64,000 nt of DNA, taken from NCBI RefSeq assembly GCF_027580225.2, contig NC_073340.2, forward strand, positions 32,562,501-32,626,500. The letters run 5' to 3'. The DNA is from Misgurnus anguillicaudatus. Its lineage: Eukaryota > Chordata > Actinopteri > Cypriniformes > Cobitidae. The notes below the pieces were generated by a model that was not told where the DNA came from, did no database searches, and worked only from the letters and a program-made list of their open reading frames with translations. This document shows positions 11,729 through 21,911 of this stretch, piece by piece. Position numbers and translations under genes: made by a program. Positions within the stretch are counted from its first letter, which is position 1; each line of letters begins with the position of its first letter.

Positions 11729-13905
11729 CAGCCCTTGTAGCAATTCATCATGAAAAAACTGCACATAATGTAATAAGTATTATATTATTATTGTAATTAA
11801 ATTTTCATCATAATGATTTCAATTATTTTTCAATATAATTAAACAAATGTTACATCACAACCAAGCTGTTGGATTCATGCCATTCAAGCATAAGTCACTT
11901 TGTGTTCTGTTTTGCTGGTTGGTCACAAATTTCTACAAACTTAATAATCCTTATAGTTTCTTTTCCCAAATCATCACAGTCTCACACTTTAATTCTACAG
12001 GTTTATTTTTTTAATCCCTGTTTTCACATTTGTAACTGTGGGAAATAAAATATTTAGTTTTTGGCTTTTTTATATACAAAAAGTAATGGACCATTTTCTA
12101 AAAAAAAAAAGTGAAGTGGTGATTGTTGGGCTAACACCAACATGAGATAAAACAGCATACACACATGTTCTGATTCAGAGATATAGGTCCTGCTAAATGG
12201 TTGTTAGGGTATTCTGTTTGGTTGCTAGGCTGCTGCTATGTGGTTGCTAGTGTGTTACTATGCAGTTGCTAGGGTACCTGGGATGGTTGCAATTCAGTTG
12301 CTAGGGTGTTGCTATGCGCTTGCTAGGGTACCCGAGGTGATTGCTAGGCTGTTGCTATGCAGTTGCTAGGTGCTTGCTATGCGGTTGCTAGGATACCTGG
12401 GTTGGTTGCTAGGATGTTGCTATGCGGTTGCTAGGGTGTTGTTAGGAGTTTGCTAGGGTCCCCGGGGTGGTTGCTAGGAAGTGAATTGGCATCCACTATG
12501 ATTACAGTCCAAGGCTTCTGATGCAAAGATATAGGTCTGGCTAAATGGTTGCTCTGTTTGGTTGCTAGGGTACTCTGTTTGGTTTCCAGGTGGGGTAGCT
12601 ATAGTACCTGGGGTGGTTGCTAGGCTGCTGCTACATGGTTGCTAGGGTGTTCCTATTCAGTTGCTAGGGTACCTGGGATGTTGCCATGCAGATGCTATGG
12701 TGTTGCTATGTGCTTGCTAGGGTACCTGGGTTGGTTGCTAGGTTGTATCTATGCGGTTGCTAGGATACCTGGGTTGGTTGCTAGGATGTTGCTATGCGGT
12801 TGCTAGGGTGTTGTTAGGAGTTTGCTAGGGTTCCCGGGGTGGTTGCTAGGAAGTGAATTGGCATCCACTATGATTACAGTCCAAGGCTTCTGATGCAAAG
12901 ATATAGGTCTCGCTAAATGGTTGCTAGGGTACTCTGTTTGGTTGCTAGGGTACTCTGTTTGGTTTCTAGGTGGGGTAGCTATAGTACCTGGGGTGGTTGC
13001 TAGGCTGCTGCTACATGGTTGCTAGGGTGTTCCTATTCAGTTGCTAGGGTACCTGGGATGGTTGCCATGCAGTTGCTATGGTGTTGCTATGTGCTTGCTA
13101 GGGTACCTGGGTTGGTTGCTAGGTTGTATCTGTGCGGTTGCTAGGTTGTTGCTATGCAGTTGCTAGGGTATCCGGGGTTGTTGCTAGGGAGTGAATTGGC
13201 ATCCATTATGATTACAGTCCAAGGCTTCTGATGCAAAGATATAGGTCTCGCTAAATGGTTGCTCTGTTTGGTTGCTAGGGTACTCTGTTTGGTTGCTAGG
13301 TGGGGTAGCTATAGTACCTGGGGTGGTTGCTAGGCTGCTGCTACATGGTTGCTAGGGTGTTCCTATTCAGTTGCTAGGGTACCTGGGATGGTTGCCATGC
13401 AGTTGCTATGGTGTTGCTATGTGCATGCTAGGGTACCTGGGTTGGTTGCTAGGTTGTATCTATGCGGTTGCTAGTTTGTTGCTATGCGGTTGCTAGGGTA
13501 TCCGGGGTTGTTGCTAGGGAGTGAATGGCATCCACCAATGATTACAGTCCAAGCCACCAAAGAAATGAGACTGCACACATATCTCTACTGATACAAAGAT
13601 ATAGATCTCGCTAAATGGTTGCAAGGGTACTCTGTTTGGTTGCTAAGGAAAGAATTGGCTTCCACCAATGGTTATGCTTAGTGAAACAAGCCTATCCCCA
13701 TGTTTTTACGATATAATAAATGCAAACACCACTAATAATATGTTTGCAGTGTTTAAAATTGTTACAGGTATGACAATATTTTTGGTTTGCGAACCAAATG
13801 ATTATACTATGAACATTTCATTAGAATAATAATGTAATACTTATTACATTTTGTGCAGTTTTTACATGATGTGCAGTTATTACATTACGAGTTGCAACGA
13901 GCCTG
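11729..13905. mobile_element. Inverted-repeat element carrying a minisatellite
   Basis: The ends CAGCCCTTGTAGCAA (11729) and, on the minus strand, CAGGCTCGTTGCAAC (13905) are similar. Further inward both arms carry AAAAACTGCACAWAATGTAAT followed by AAGTATTAYATTATTA. The space between is filled by the GGTTGCTAGG tandem array. No target duplication is visible, so the outer edges are approximate. No coding content. Confidence 0.6.
12190..13650. repeat. GGTTGCTAGG minisatellite with higher-order repeat
   Basis: The array is built from imperfect units around GGTTGCTAGGGT / TTGCTATGC. These units are organised in larger blocks that each contain the spacer GTGAATTGGCATCCACTATG...AAAGATATAGGTCT. The spacer occurs at 12481, 12852, 13191 and 13524, giving block lengths of 371, 339 and 333 bp. 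Blocks differ by small substitutions and lost subunits, as expected from unequal exchange. Confidence 0.9.
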
Positions 13906-14895
13906 TTGTTTAAGCTATAGACCAAAACCCGTCCAAAACCAGCAAGCAAGCTTAGATGCACTGCTCAGAGCTTTCCTTACTTGTTTACATGTTTATTATT
14001 GAACATCGCAGCACAGTTGTGTTGTAATGTTAAAAAAGTTTCTCATGCATACCCACACCTAATGGCTTTTTTAAGTGTGGTTTGAAATGATCGTTTGCAC
14101 TTAACTGGATTAACTGGATTTTTTGAGGATTTTTTACAGCATGCCTGCTAATAAACTCCACAGGTAAGATATTCAAAGTTCTTATTAATCAAAGTATATT
14201 GCACAAGCAATGTTGTGTTATTTGCTTACAAAGTTTTTATTAAATCAATAGCGACCTTCCGAATCAATGGCGACTTGCATCTGAGCTCAATTACAATCAC
14301 AATAAACACTTCTGTTGTCAAGTAATATAATTCATTGACATAACTGTGAACAAATTATCATTTTAATGATGACTTGATGCAGCAATTTGTTTACTGGCTA
14401 TTGCACAGCAACTTTAAACGTGGTTTATCTACCCCACACTCAATAAACATAAACAGCACATAAATACAGCATCAGCATGCCTGTCTGCGCCACACTGGAG
14501 GTTTAACCGAGCGTGTGTCTCGCATTACCCTGCTGGCCCTGACATCAGCACAGGTCACATGCACGCCAGCGTTATTTATACGGCAGGACAAAGGTTCAGC
14601 CCAGTCATTAACAGTGCGGAGGGAGCTACCGATGTCCGGCACGGGCCGGAGAATATTGAGCTGATGCCACAGATTGTATTTATGGAATGCCAGAAAGGAG
14701 GATGTGAATATCCGCTACACACACAGAAATGCTAACAAATATAAAGCATGTAAATGCACAGTCAGTCACAGACAATAGAGCAGCACGGTGAGCAAGTCGA
14801 TCTGTTCTCATTGATGAACCACTAATTCAGTAGAGTGCACAAGATTTGCCTTGTTTTACTACCTCTCCATAGGAGAGAAAAATTACAATTGGGAT
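13906..14895. other. Gene-free stretch
   Basis: The segment 14460-14760 is GC-richer than its surroundings and free of transposon ends, so it may be unique host sequence. No exon with convincing splice sites was found. Confidence 0.3.
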
Positions 14896-14901
14896 GTCTA
14901 T
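14896..14901. repeat. Left 6-bp target-site duplication GTCTAT
   Basis: GTCTAT directly precedes the outer end GGTCAGGGG and is repeated exactly at 21912-21917 after the opposite end. Confidence 0.8.
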
Positions 14902-15170
14902 GGTCAGGGGATCTCTGGATAATCCGTAATTCGTTTGTAATTAAAAATCGAAAATACCGCTTTTCTGTTTTTTGTTTCAAAACGAAAAACCAAATAACCG
15001 TTTTTGGTGTCAGAATAAAAAAACGAAAAACCAATTAAAAACGTCCCGTTTTTCGTTTTTTGGCGATAATTTTATCGTTATTCCTTTTTGAACAAAAAAT
15101 GAAGAGTGTCTTTGAACTTCAGTCAATTCGTTTTTCGTTTATTGCAAGTGGTGCCCGCTGCATAGCCAAA

Positions 15171-15260
15171 TGGGCGGAGCTGGAGCTCTAGCGAGGCGTG
15201 GCACCCTCGCTGGATCTAGTGGGCGTGGCAGCATCAAGTGCGCAGGCGCAGATAGAGTTT
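15171..15260 (+). promoter_or_regulatory. TATA-less promoter-like patch in the left arm
   Basis: Within 90 bp lie GGGCGGAGC (15172-15180), GGGCGTGGC (15221-15229; both Sp/KLF-like) and TGCGCAGGCGCA (15239-15250), a close match to the NRF1 palindrome. It is the most GC-rich part of the arm and lies about 290 bp upstream of the first putative coding exon. Promoter function is inferred from motifs only. Confidence 0.45.
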
Positions 15261-16028
15261 GTTTAAACTTCCTGTACAGCCTGTATCAAGTACTCCGGAG
15301 TATTGCACGGGAAGAAAACGGTAATTTAAAGATAAACTGAGCTTTAATATGTATATTAAATCTTAATCTTACAATTATCGCTGTCTCGACGTGATTTTCG
15401 GGAGTGTGTTGAGTTTCGCGTTAAACACTAGATAGCTAATGTGCTAACATTCTCCCGTCCACCACAAGTGGTACGTAGTGTTTTTATTGTAGTTTTTATT
15501 TTTTGTATTCAAATATTTGTTAAACCTGCACAGGTGCACCAGACAATACTTATGCGAGGACAGGATCTTCTGCTGTCTATATCACGGTGCCTACTGTAAA
15601 TAAACATTTACACGAGCTCTGAAATCATGCAGTTCAACAAAAAGGTATGTGTGTGAATTAAATATTTTAATTATACTGTGTGTGATAAACATCATGTTTG
15701 TTGAACCTTTCTGTTTGTGCATGTCATAGTAATTTCTTTCTTGCATTTAAAACTAAAAACATACTGTTCATTTAATATTTTCTTGTGTTGTGAAACCTTT
15801 GGGATGTCTGAATTTAAACTACTTTATTTCAGTTGTTATAATAGTTTTTCTACGTAGCATTACTTATGACTAGTTAAAAACATGTATATAAATACTCTTT
15901 ATGTTGTGCTCTTGAGCAAGGTGATTCATCACGAAAGCTGTTTATATGCAATGCACTGTACAAAACATGTAAACAAGACAATGATGCTAATTTATTCTTT
16001 CTATGTTTTTGATTTTATCATCATCAAG

Positions 16029-16217
16029 CGTGTTCTCAAGTCCAGACGATCCCACACTTTCACTGCTGTTACCGTACATCAACATTTTTAAATGTGTAAA
16101 AATCCAGCCTCTGGACAACCTTCCATTGGCTGCAGCACCCAGCATCAGCATCCCCAGCATCAGCATCCCCACCTTTACTTCCCCTCGACATTGGAACATG
16201 TCTGTACTGATTTTGAG
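16029..16217 (+). CDS. Exon-like segment with the catalytic His-Trp motif of a C48 protease
   Basis: The open frame through this segment includes the stretch PYINIFKCVKIQPLDNLP, a Ser-Ile-Pro repeat (SISIPSISIP), and TSPRHWNMSVLILR just before a GTACAG donor. His-Trp followed by a hydrophobic strand is how the catalytic histidine is presented in Ulp1/SENP enzymes. The acceptor at 16028 (ATCATCAAG) is weak, and the start of the exon is uncertain. The first codon is completed from an upstream exon whose phase I could not reconcile. Confidence 0.5.
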
Positions 16218-16467
16218 GTACAGCTTTTTAACTTCTTGCTGCTTGTAAACTTGTTTAAATATCTTTAGTGGAGTATTAAGACAGAACAAAGTACACAGTT
16301 GTCACAAATAACCCACTGAGGGTCAGTTAAGTAAACCAAGTACACAATTTTAACAAAACTGTAAACAAACAGAAAGACTTAACTTAAAAAAAAAACAATC
16401 CCTAGATGTGACAGCTATATACTGTATTAATTGTATATAGTCTAATTGTATTGTCTATAATTAACAG

Positions 16468-16518
16468 GGTGCCCCTCTACAGCTAGGAGGAATTGATTGT
16501 GGGGTATTTATGTTGATG
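16468..16518 (+). CDS. Exon with the catalytic Cys motif (GGIDCGVF) of a C48 protease
   Basis: A 51-nt, 17-codon exon sits between TTAACAG and GTAAGT, both near-consensus splice sites. Its product GAPLQLGGIDCGVFMLM fits the Ulp1/SENP signature in which a Gln precedes Asp-Cys-Gly and the Cys is the nucleophile. A spaced Gln is present at residue 5. The next possible exon starts YADNI (16788), also expected after this helix, but that reading stops after seven codons. Confidence 0.7.
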
Positions 16519-18064
16519 GTAAGTGGTCTTTTATTTGCTGTACACCTGTCTCTGTGTACTAAACACAGCATTTGTTAATATTGTTTTGTTTTTTGTATGC
16601 ACTCTATGTTATGACTGTGAGTAAACATAAAAAAGAACGATTAAGATTTTCGATTGCTATCTTTTGCCAGTCTGACACACCAATAATCATGAAGTGGCGG
16701 TGCTCAGTTAATTTAGACATTTCCTCTGACAAAGTATGATATTAATAACTATACTTATGATAAAACCTCCATTCTGTGCATTTCCAGTATGCAGACAATA
16801 TATATAAATAAAGCAATGCATGCCTAAAAACATTCTAATGTTTGTCTCTTCGTACAGTCAAGTCCCACAACTACTCACCCAGAAAGTAACATATGCAGAT
16901 AACATGAAATTCACTCCACCTGAGTCAGATGTCATGGAGATCATCCAGACACCAGAGGAAGATGTATGTAGCAGGAATGTTTATGTACTGATTGACTTGT
17001 TTAACTTGTTAATGTGTGTATCAACCTTTCCTCTTTTATGAATTTGTTTATGAGCAGTACATCATTTTTAATTATATTATTATTGGAATTCTTATATAGC
17101 ACACAGGACTCAGCGGTGATGAGAAACATTCAGCTGACCTGTGAGTGGCTAAAGGAGACCACTTGCTGGGAAGATGAGCTGCAAAAGATCTAAAGGATGA
17201 TGCCCTGTTGGCTATAACAATGTTGGACTTGTTTATAAACACCATGTTTTATGAGGGTGAAAGGAATGAAGAAAAAATGTCGACTCCCTTCCCTTTTATA
17301 TTTTAGAGAAGAGCAGGAAATATATGAGACAAGAGTTATTCGTGGGTTTTGTTTACACAAAAAACCCTGTCTTGTGAATCTACTAGTGGGGATAGACTAA
17401 TGTAAATATTGTTTTTTTTGATTGGTTTTGTAAAATACCATTTAACGTTTGTGTGAACTGTAAAGTGTTGTGTTCTTAAAATAAATTTATAATATTTATT
17501 ATCGTATCTTATGATACCATTAAAGTCTTGTGTTCTTGAAATATTCATGATATTATTTTATATCTTCTTATTATAACATTTTATATAGATTTCTTTTATG
17601 TTAGATGCATATTTTGCTAAATTTGGGTTAATAGAAACCAATAAATACACTTGTAGGACAGTGGAGTACAACACTTGTACACCTGAGTATGTGACTATTA
17701 AATTACATTTAGCTTCTACAAAAATGTAGTTGAAGCGAATGCTTCACTAATGTCAAAGCCCATTGTATATCCTCTACTGTGGTAAGTCACATGGTTGGTT
17801 TTAGACTACTTGTCTGCTTATTCATTAAAAATAGCATAATGCATAGTCTATCACATAAAGGTTGAATCTATCCAAAGTTACAGTCAATATTTCATTTAAA
17901 TTTGCTATATCATTTTTACAGCATATGCTTTCACATTTACATACAATAAGGGCAGATTAGGTAACCTAGACTTATTTATTAATATTATATGTATTTATTT
18001 ATTGAATTAATCAGATGATTTCGTAATACAACAAGGTCGTATTAAACATTAGTAAATGCATTAA

Positions 18065-18747
18065 TGGCCTTGTTGTCACTTTCAGATATTTACATCATGG
18101 TTTATGGTAAGCCACAGGAACTTGTATAAAAGTATAATATGACCTTAACATTATAACATTTACAGAAGGTTTTAGTCTTCACTCATCCACTATGCTTGTA
18201 AATCATAAGGGCATATATGCAAGTGAAAGAGTTGCAATGCAAAGCCCTGCTTCACTGTACTGTTGTACATTTGTATTTAAAGACATAATTTGACATCATC
18301 CAATTCCACAAAGTAGTAACACAATTAAAAAATGTGGCTTACCATAAACCATGATGTAAATATCTGAAAGTGACAGCAAGGCCCTTTTATGGAGGAAGGA
18401 GTGGTGTGCTGCTTTGCCAGTGAAAGCTTACTATCTGTGCACCCGTCTTTATTTGTGTCCACCGCAAAGTGTGGGTTGTGAACTAATCTAAATGATCGAT
18501 AACACTTTACAACAAGGTTGTATTTGTTTAGATTAGTTAATGCATTAGCTAACATGAACTATCAAATAACAATACTTCTACGGCATTTATGAATCTTAGT
18601 TCATGTTAATTTCAGCAGTTACTAATAAATTTATAAAATCAAGTGTTGTAACTGTTAACATTAGTTAATGCATGAACGAAATAATTGTATTGACATTAAC
18701 TAACATTAACAAAAATTAAAACTTGCTGAAAAGCTTTATTTTTAATG
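18065..18747. other. Unpaired centre of the 7-kb element
   Basis: The 683-bp centre holds a 50-bp inverted repeat (18066-18115 and 18334-18383, one mismatch) enclosing 218 bp, a short unique part, and most of a separate foldback repeat (18499-18784) that overlaps the right arm by 37 bp. No transposase or other coding exon is seen. Confidence 0.7.
18066..18383. repeat. 50-bp inverted repeat in the element centre
   Basis: GGCCTTGTTGTCACTTTCAG onward at 18066-18115 returns inverted at 18334-18383 with a single T/C mismatch. The loop is 218 bp and AT-rich. Confidence 0.85.
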
Positions 18748-18784
18748 TTAATGCATTTACTAATGTTTAATACGACCTTGTTGT
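18499..18784. mobile_element. Foldback repeat of the TTAGTTAATGCATTA family
   Basis: It begins ATAACACTTTACAACAAGG and ends with the inverse CCTTGTTGT. The interior alternates TTAGTTAATGCATTAGCTAAC-like and inverse blocks, a common fish foldback type. Its last 37 bp form the inner end of the right arm, and the same 37 bp appear at the inner end of the left arm (18028-18064). Confidence 0.6.
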
Positions 18785-19618
18785 ATTACGAAATCATCTG
18801 ATTAATTCAATAAATAAATACATATAATATTAATAAATAAGTCTAGGTTACCTAATCTGCCCTTATTGTATGTAAATGTGAAAGCATATGCTGTAAAAAT
18901 GATATAGCAAATTTAAATGAAATATTGACTGTAACTTTGGATAGATTCAACCTTTATGTGATAGACTATGCATTATGCTATTTTTAATGAATAAGCAGAC
19001 AAGTAGTCTAAAACCAACCATGTGACTTACCACAGTAGAGGATATACAATGGGCTTTGACATTAGTGAAGCATTCGCTTCAACTACATTTTTGTAGAAGC
19101 TAAATGTAATTTAATAGTCACATACTCAGGTGTACAAGTGTTGTACTCCACTGTCCTACAAGTGTATTTATTGGTTTCTATTAACCCAAATTTAGCAAAA
19201 TATGCATCTAACATAAAAGAAATCTATATAAAATGTTATAATAAGAAGATATAAAATAATATCATGAATATTTCAAGAACACAAGACTTTAATGGTATAA
19301 TAAGATACGATAATAAATATTATAAATTTATTTTAAGAACACAACACTTTACAGTTCACACAAACGTTAAATGGTATTTTACAAAACCAATCAAAAAAAA
19401 CAATATTTACATTAGTCTATCCCCACTAGTAGATTCACAAGACAGGGTTTTTTGTGTAAACAAAACCCACGAATAACTCTTGTCTCATATATTTCCTGCT
19501 CTTCTCTAAAATATAAAAGGGAAGGGAGTCGACATTTTTTCTTCATTCCTTTCACCCTCATAAAACATGGTGTTTATAAACAAGTCCAACATTGTTATAG
19601 CCAACAGGGCATCATCCT

Positions 19619-21279
19619 TTAGATCTTTTGCAGCTCATCTTCCCAGCAAGTGGTCTCCTTTAGCCACTCACAGGTCAGCTGAATGTTTCTCATCATCGCT
19701 GAGTCCTGTGTGCTATATAAGAATTCCAATAATAATATAATTAAAAATGATGTACTGCTCATAAACAAATTCATAAAAGAGGAAAGGTTGATACACACAT
19801 TAACAAGTTAAACAAGTCAATCAGTACATAAACATTCCTGCTACATACATCTTCCTCTGGTGTCTGGATGATCTCCATGACATCTGACTCAGGTGGAGTG
19901 AATTTCATGTTATCTGCATATGTTACTTTCTGGGTGAGTAGTTGTGGGACTTGACTGTACGAAGAGACAAACATTAGAATGTTTTTAGGCATGCATTGCT
20001 TTATTTATATATATTGTCTGCATACTGGAAATGCACAGAATGGAGGTTTTATCATAAGTATAGTTATTAATATCATACTTTGTCAGAGGAAATGTCTAAA
20101 TTAACTGAGCACCACCACTTCATGATTATTGGTGTGTCAGACTGGCAAAAGATAGCAATCGAAAATCTTAATCGTTCTTTTTTTATGTTTACTCACAGTC
20201 ATAACATAGAGTGCATACAAAAAACAAAACAATATTAACAAATGCTGTGTTTAGTACACAGACACAGGTGTACAGCAAATAAAAGACCACTTACCATCAA
20301 CATAAATACCCCACAATCAATTCCTCCTAGCTGTAGAGGGGCACCCTGTTAATTATAGACAATACAATTAGACTATATACAATTAATACAGTATATAGCT
20401 GTCACATCTAGGGATTGTTTTTTTTTTAAGTTAAGTCTTTCTGTTTGTTTACAGTTTTGTTAAAATTGTGTACTTGGTTTACTTAACTGACCCTCAGTGG
20501 GTTATTTGTGACAACTGTGTACTTTGTTCTGTCTTAATACTCCACTAAAGATATTTAAACAAGTTTACAAGCAGCAAGAAGTTAAAAAGCTGTACCTCAA
20601 AATCAGTACAGACATGTTCCAATGTCGAGGGGAAGTAAAGGTGGGGATGCTGATGCTGGGGATGCTGATGCTGGGTGCTGCAGCCAATGGAAGGTTGTCC
20701 AGAGGCTGGATTTTTACACATTTAAAAATGTTGATGTACGGTAACAGCAGTGAAAGTGTGGGATCGTCTGGAGTTGAGAACACGCTTGATGATGATAAAA
20801 TCAAAAACATAGAAAGAATAAATTAGCATCATTGTCTTGTTTACATGTTTTGTACAGTGCATTGCATATAAACAGCTTTCGTGATGAATCACCTTGCTCA
20901 AGAGCACAACATAAAGAGTATTTATATACATGTTTTTAACTAGTCATAAGTAATGCTACGTAGAAAAACTATTATAACAACTGAAATAAAGTAGTTTAAA
21001 TTCAGACATCCCAAAGGTTTCACAACACAAGAAAATATTAAATGAACAGTATGTTTTTAGTTTAAAATGCAAGAAAGAAATTACTATGACATGCACAAAC
21101 AGAAAGGTTCAACAAACATGATGTTTATCACACACAGTATAATTAAAATATTTAAATCACACACATCCCTTTTTGTTGAACTGCATGATTTCAGAGCTCG
21201 TGTAAATGTTTATTTACAGTAGGCACCGTGATATAGACAGCAGAAGATCCTGTCCTCGCATAAGTATTGTCTGGTGCAC
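19619..21279 (-). pseudogene. Split Ulp1/SENP-like protease gene relic, right arm
   Basis: This is the mirror copy of the left-arm gene. The matching pieces are first exon 21169-21279, His-Trp exon about 20596-20784, Cys exon 20295-20345, YADNM exon about 19849-19929, and last exon 19619-19705 with its stop at 19619-19621. One difference matters: the first donor reads GGATGT instead of GTATGT (base 21167), so this copy has lost that splice site. The His-Trp exon has a Ser-to-Thr type change upstream (AGTCCAGAC to ACTCCAGAC). The same Asp-containing exon is missing as in the left copy. The two copies are convergent, with 3' ends about 2.4 kb apart. Not expected to make active protease. Confidence 0.6.
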
Positions 21280-21552
21280 CTGTGCAGGTTTAACAAATAT
21301 TTGAATACAAAAAATAAAAACTACAATAAAAACACTACGTACCACTTGTGGTGGACGGGAGAATGTTAGCACATTAGCTATCTAGTGTTTAACGCGAAAC
21401 TCAACATACTCCCGAAAATCACGTCGATACAGCGATAATTGTAAGATTAAGATTTAATATACATATTAAAGCTCAGTTTATCTTTAAATTACCGTTTTCT
21501 TCCCGTGCAATACTCCGGAATACTTGATACAGGCTGTACAGGAAGTTTAAAC

Positions 21553-21643
21553 AAACTCTATCTGCGCCTGCGCACTTGATGCTGCCACGCCCACTAGATC
21601 CAGCGAGGGTGCCACGCCTCGCTAGAGCTCCAGCTCCGCCCAT
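21553..21643 (-). promoter_or_regulatory. TATA-less promoter-like patch in the right arm
   Basis: Mirror of the left-arm patch. The NRF1-like palindrome is at 21563-21574 and both Sp/KLF-like boxes are unchanged. Confidence 0.45.
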
Positions 21644-21911
21644 TTGGCTATGCAGCGGGCACCACTTGCAATAAACGAAAAACGAATTGACTGAAGTTCA
21701 AAGACACTCTTCATTTTTTGTTCAAAAAGGAATAACGATAAAATTATCGCCAAAAAACGAAAAACGGGACGTTTTTAATTGGTTTTTCGTTTTTTTATTC
21801 TGACACCAAAAACGGTTATTTGGTTTTTCGTTTTGAAACAAAAAACAGAAAAGCGGTATTTTCGATTTTTAATTACAAACGAATTACGGATTATCCAGAG
21901 ATCCCCTGACC

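Larger units (their letters stand above)
15534..17193 (+). pseudogene. Split Ulp1/SENP-like (C48) cysteine protease gene relic, left arm
   Basis: Ulp1/SENP proteases cleave SUMO-type conjugates with a His-Asp-Cys triad. Exon-like pieces on the plus strand are: 15534-15644 (cag acceptor, ATG at 15627, GTATGT donor); 16029-16217, with RHWNMSVL matching the catalytic His-Trp block; 16468-16518, encoding GAPLQLGGIDCGVFMLM, the Gln/Asp-Cys-Gly block; about 16883-16963, with YADNM, as follows the Cys helix in SENPs; and 17107-17193, ending in TAA. Donors and acceptors are good from the Cys exon onward and all in phase 0. The His exon ends in phase 2 and the Cys exon starts in phase 0, and the roughly 50 residues with the catalytic Asp are absent, so an exon appears lost. 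An AATAAA signal lies at 17480. Probably not functional; capture from a host gene or descent from a larger transposon are both possible. Confidence 0.65.
14902..18064 (+). repeat. Left inverted arm (TIR) of the 7-kb element
   Basis: 3,163 bp, matched almost base for base by the inverse of 18748-21911. Coordinates of mirrored points sum to 36,813 up to about 16,600 and 36,812 beyond, which locates the single indel at the A-run near 16,630. The match stops abruptly at AAATGCATTAA. Confidence 0.9.
14902..21911. mobile_element. 7.0-kb palindromic DNA transposon with 3.16-kb inverted arms
   Basis: The element begins GGTCAGGGGATCTCTGG and ends with the exact inverse. Its arms run 14902-18064 and 18748-21911. 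Comparing them by eye I found about ten substitutions and one 1-bp length difference (a 6- versus 7-A run), so they are more than 99% identical. A perfect 6-bp duplication GTCTAT flanks the element. The outer 250 bp is rich in CGAAAAAC motifs; further in, each arm has a promoter-like patch and a split Ulp1/SENP-type protease gene relic. The 0.68-kb centre is unrelated sequence. No transposase domain was recognised, so it is probably mobilised by an enzyme encoded elsewhere. Six-bp duplications are known for Polinton, IS3EU and some Dada elements; I cannot assign a superfamily. Confidence 0.85.
18748..21911 (-). repeat. Right inverted arm (TIR) of the 7-kb element
   Basis: Inverse of 14902-18064 with about a dozen visible differences in 3,164 bp. 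The outer end is GGTCAGGGG on the minus strand. Confidence 0.9.

Noticed and set aside
12190..13650. CRISPR-like array of short repeats
   Set aside because: Units abut without unique spacers, the block period is over 300 bp, and the genome is clearly vertebrate.
14902..21911. Assembly artefact explanation for the 7-kb palindrome
   Set aside because: The two arms differ at about a dozen positions and the element is bounded by a 6-bp duplication next to different unique flanks, which an artefactual reverse copy would not produce. Not fully excluded without long reads.
14902..21911. Polinton/Maverick assignment for the 7-kb element
   Set aside because: It shares 6-bp TSDs, long TIRs and a cysteine protease fold, but lacks AG ends, polymerase, integrase and intronless genes, and its protease motif is Ulp1-like with spliced exons.
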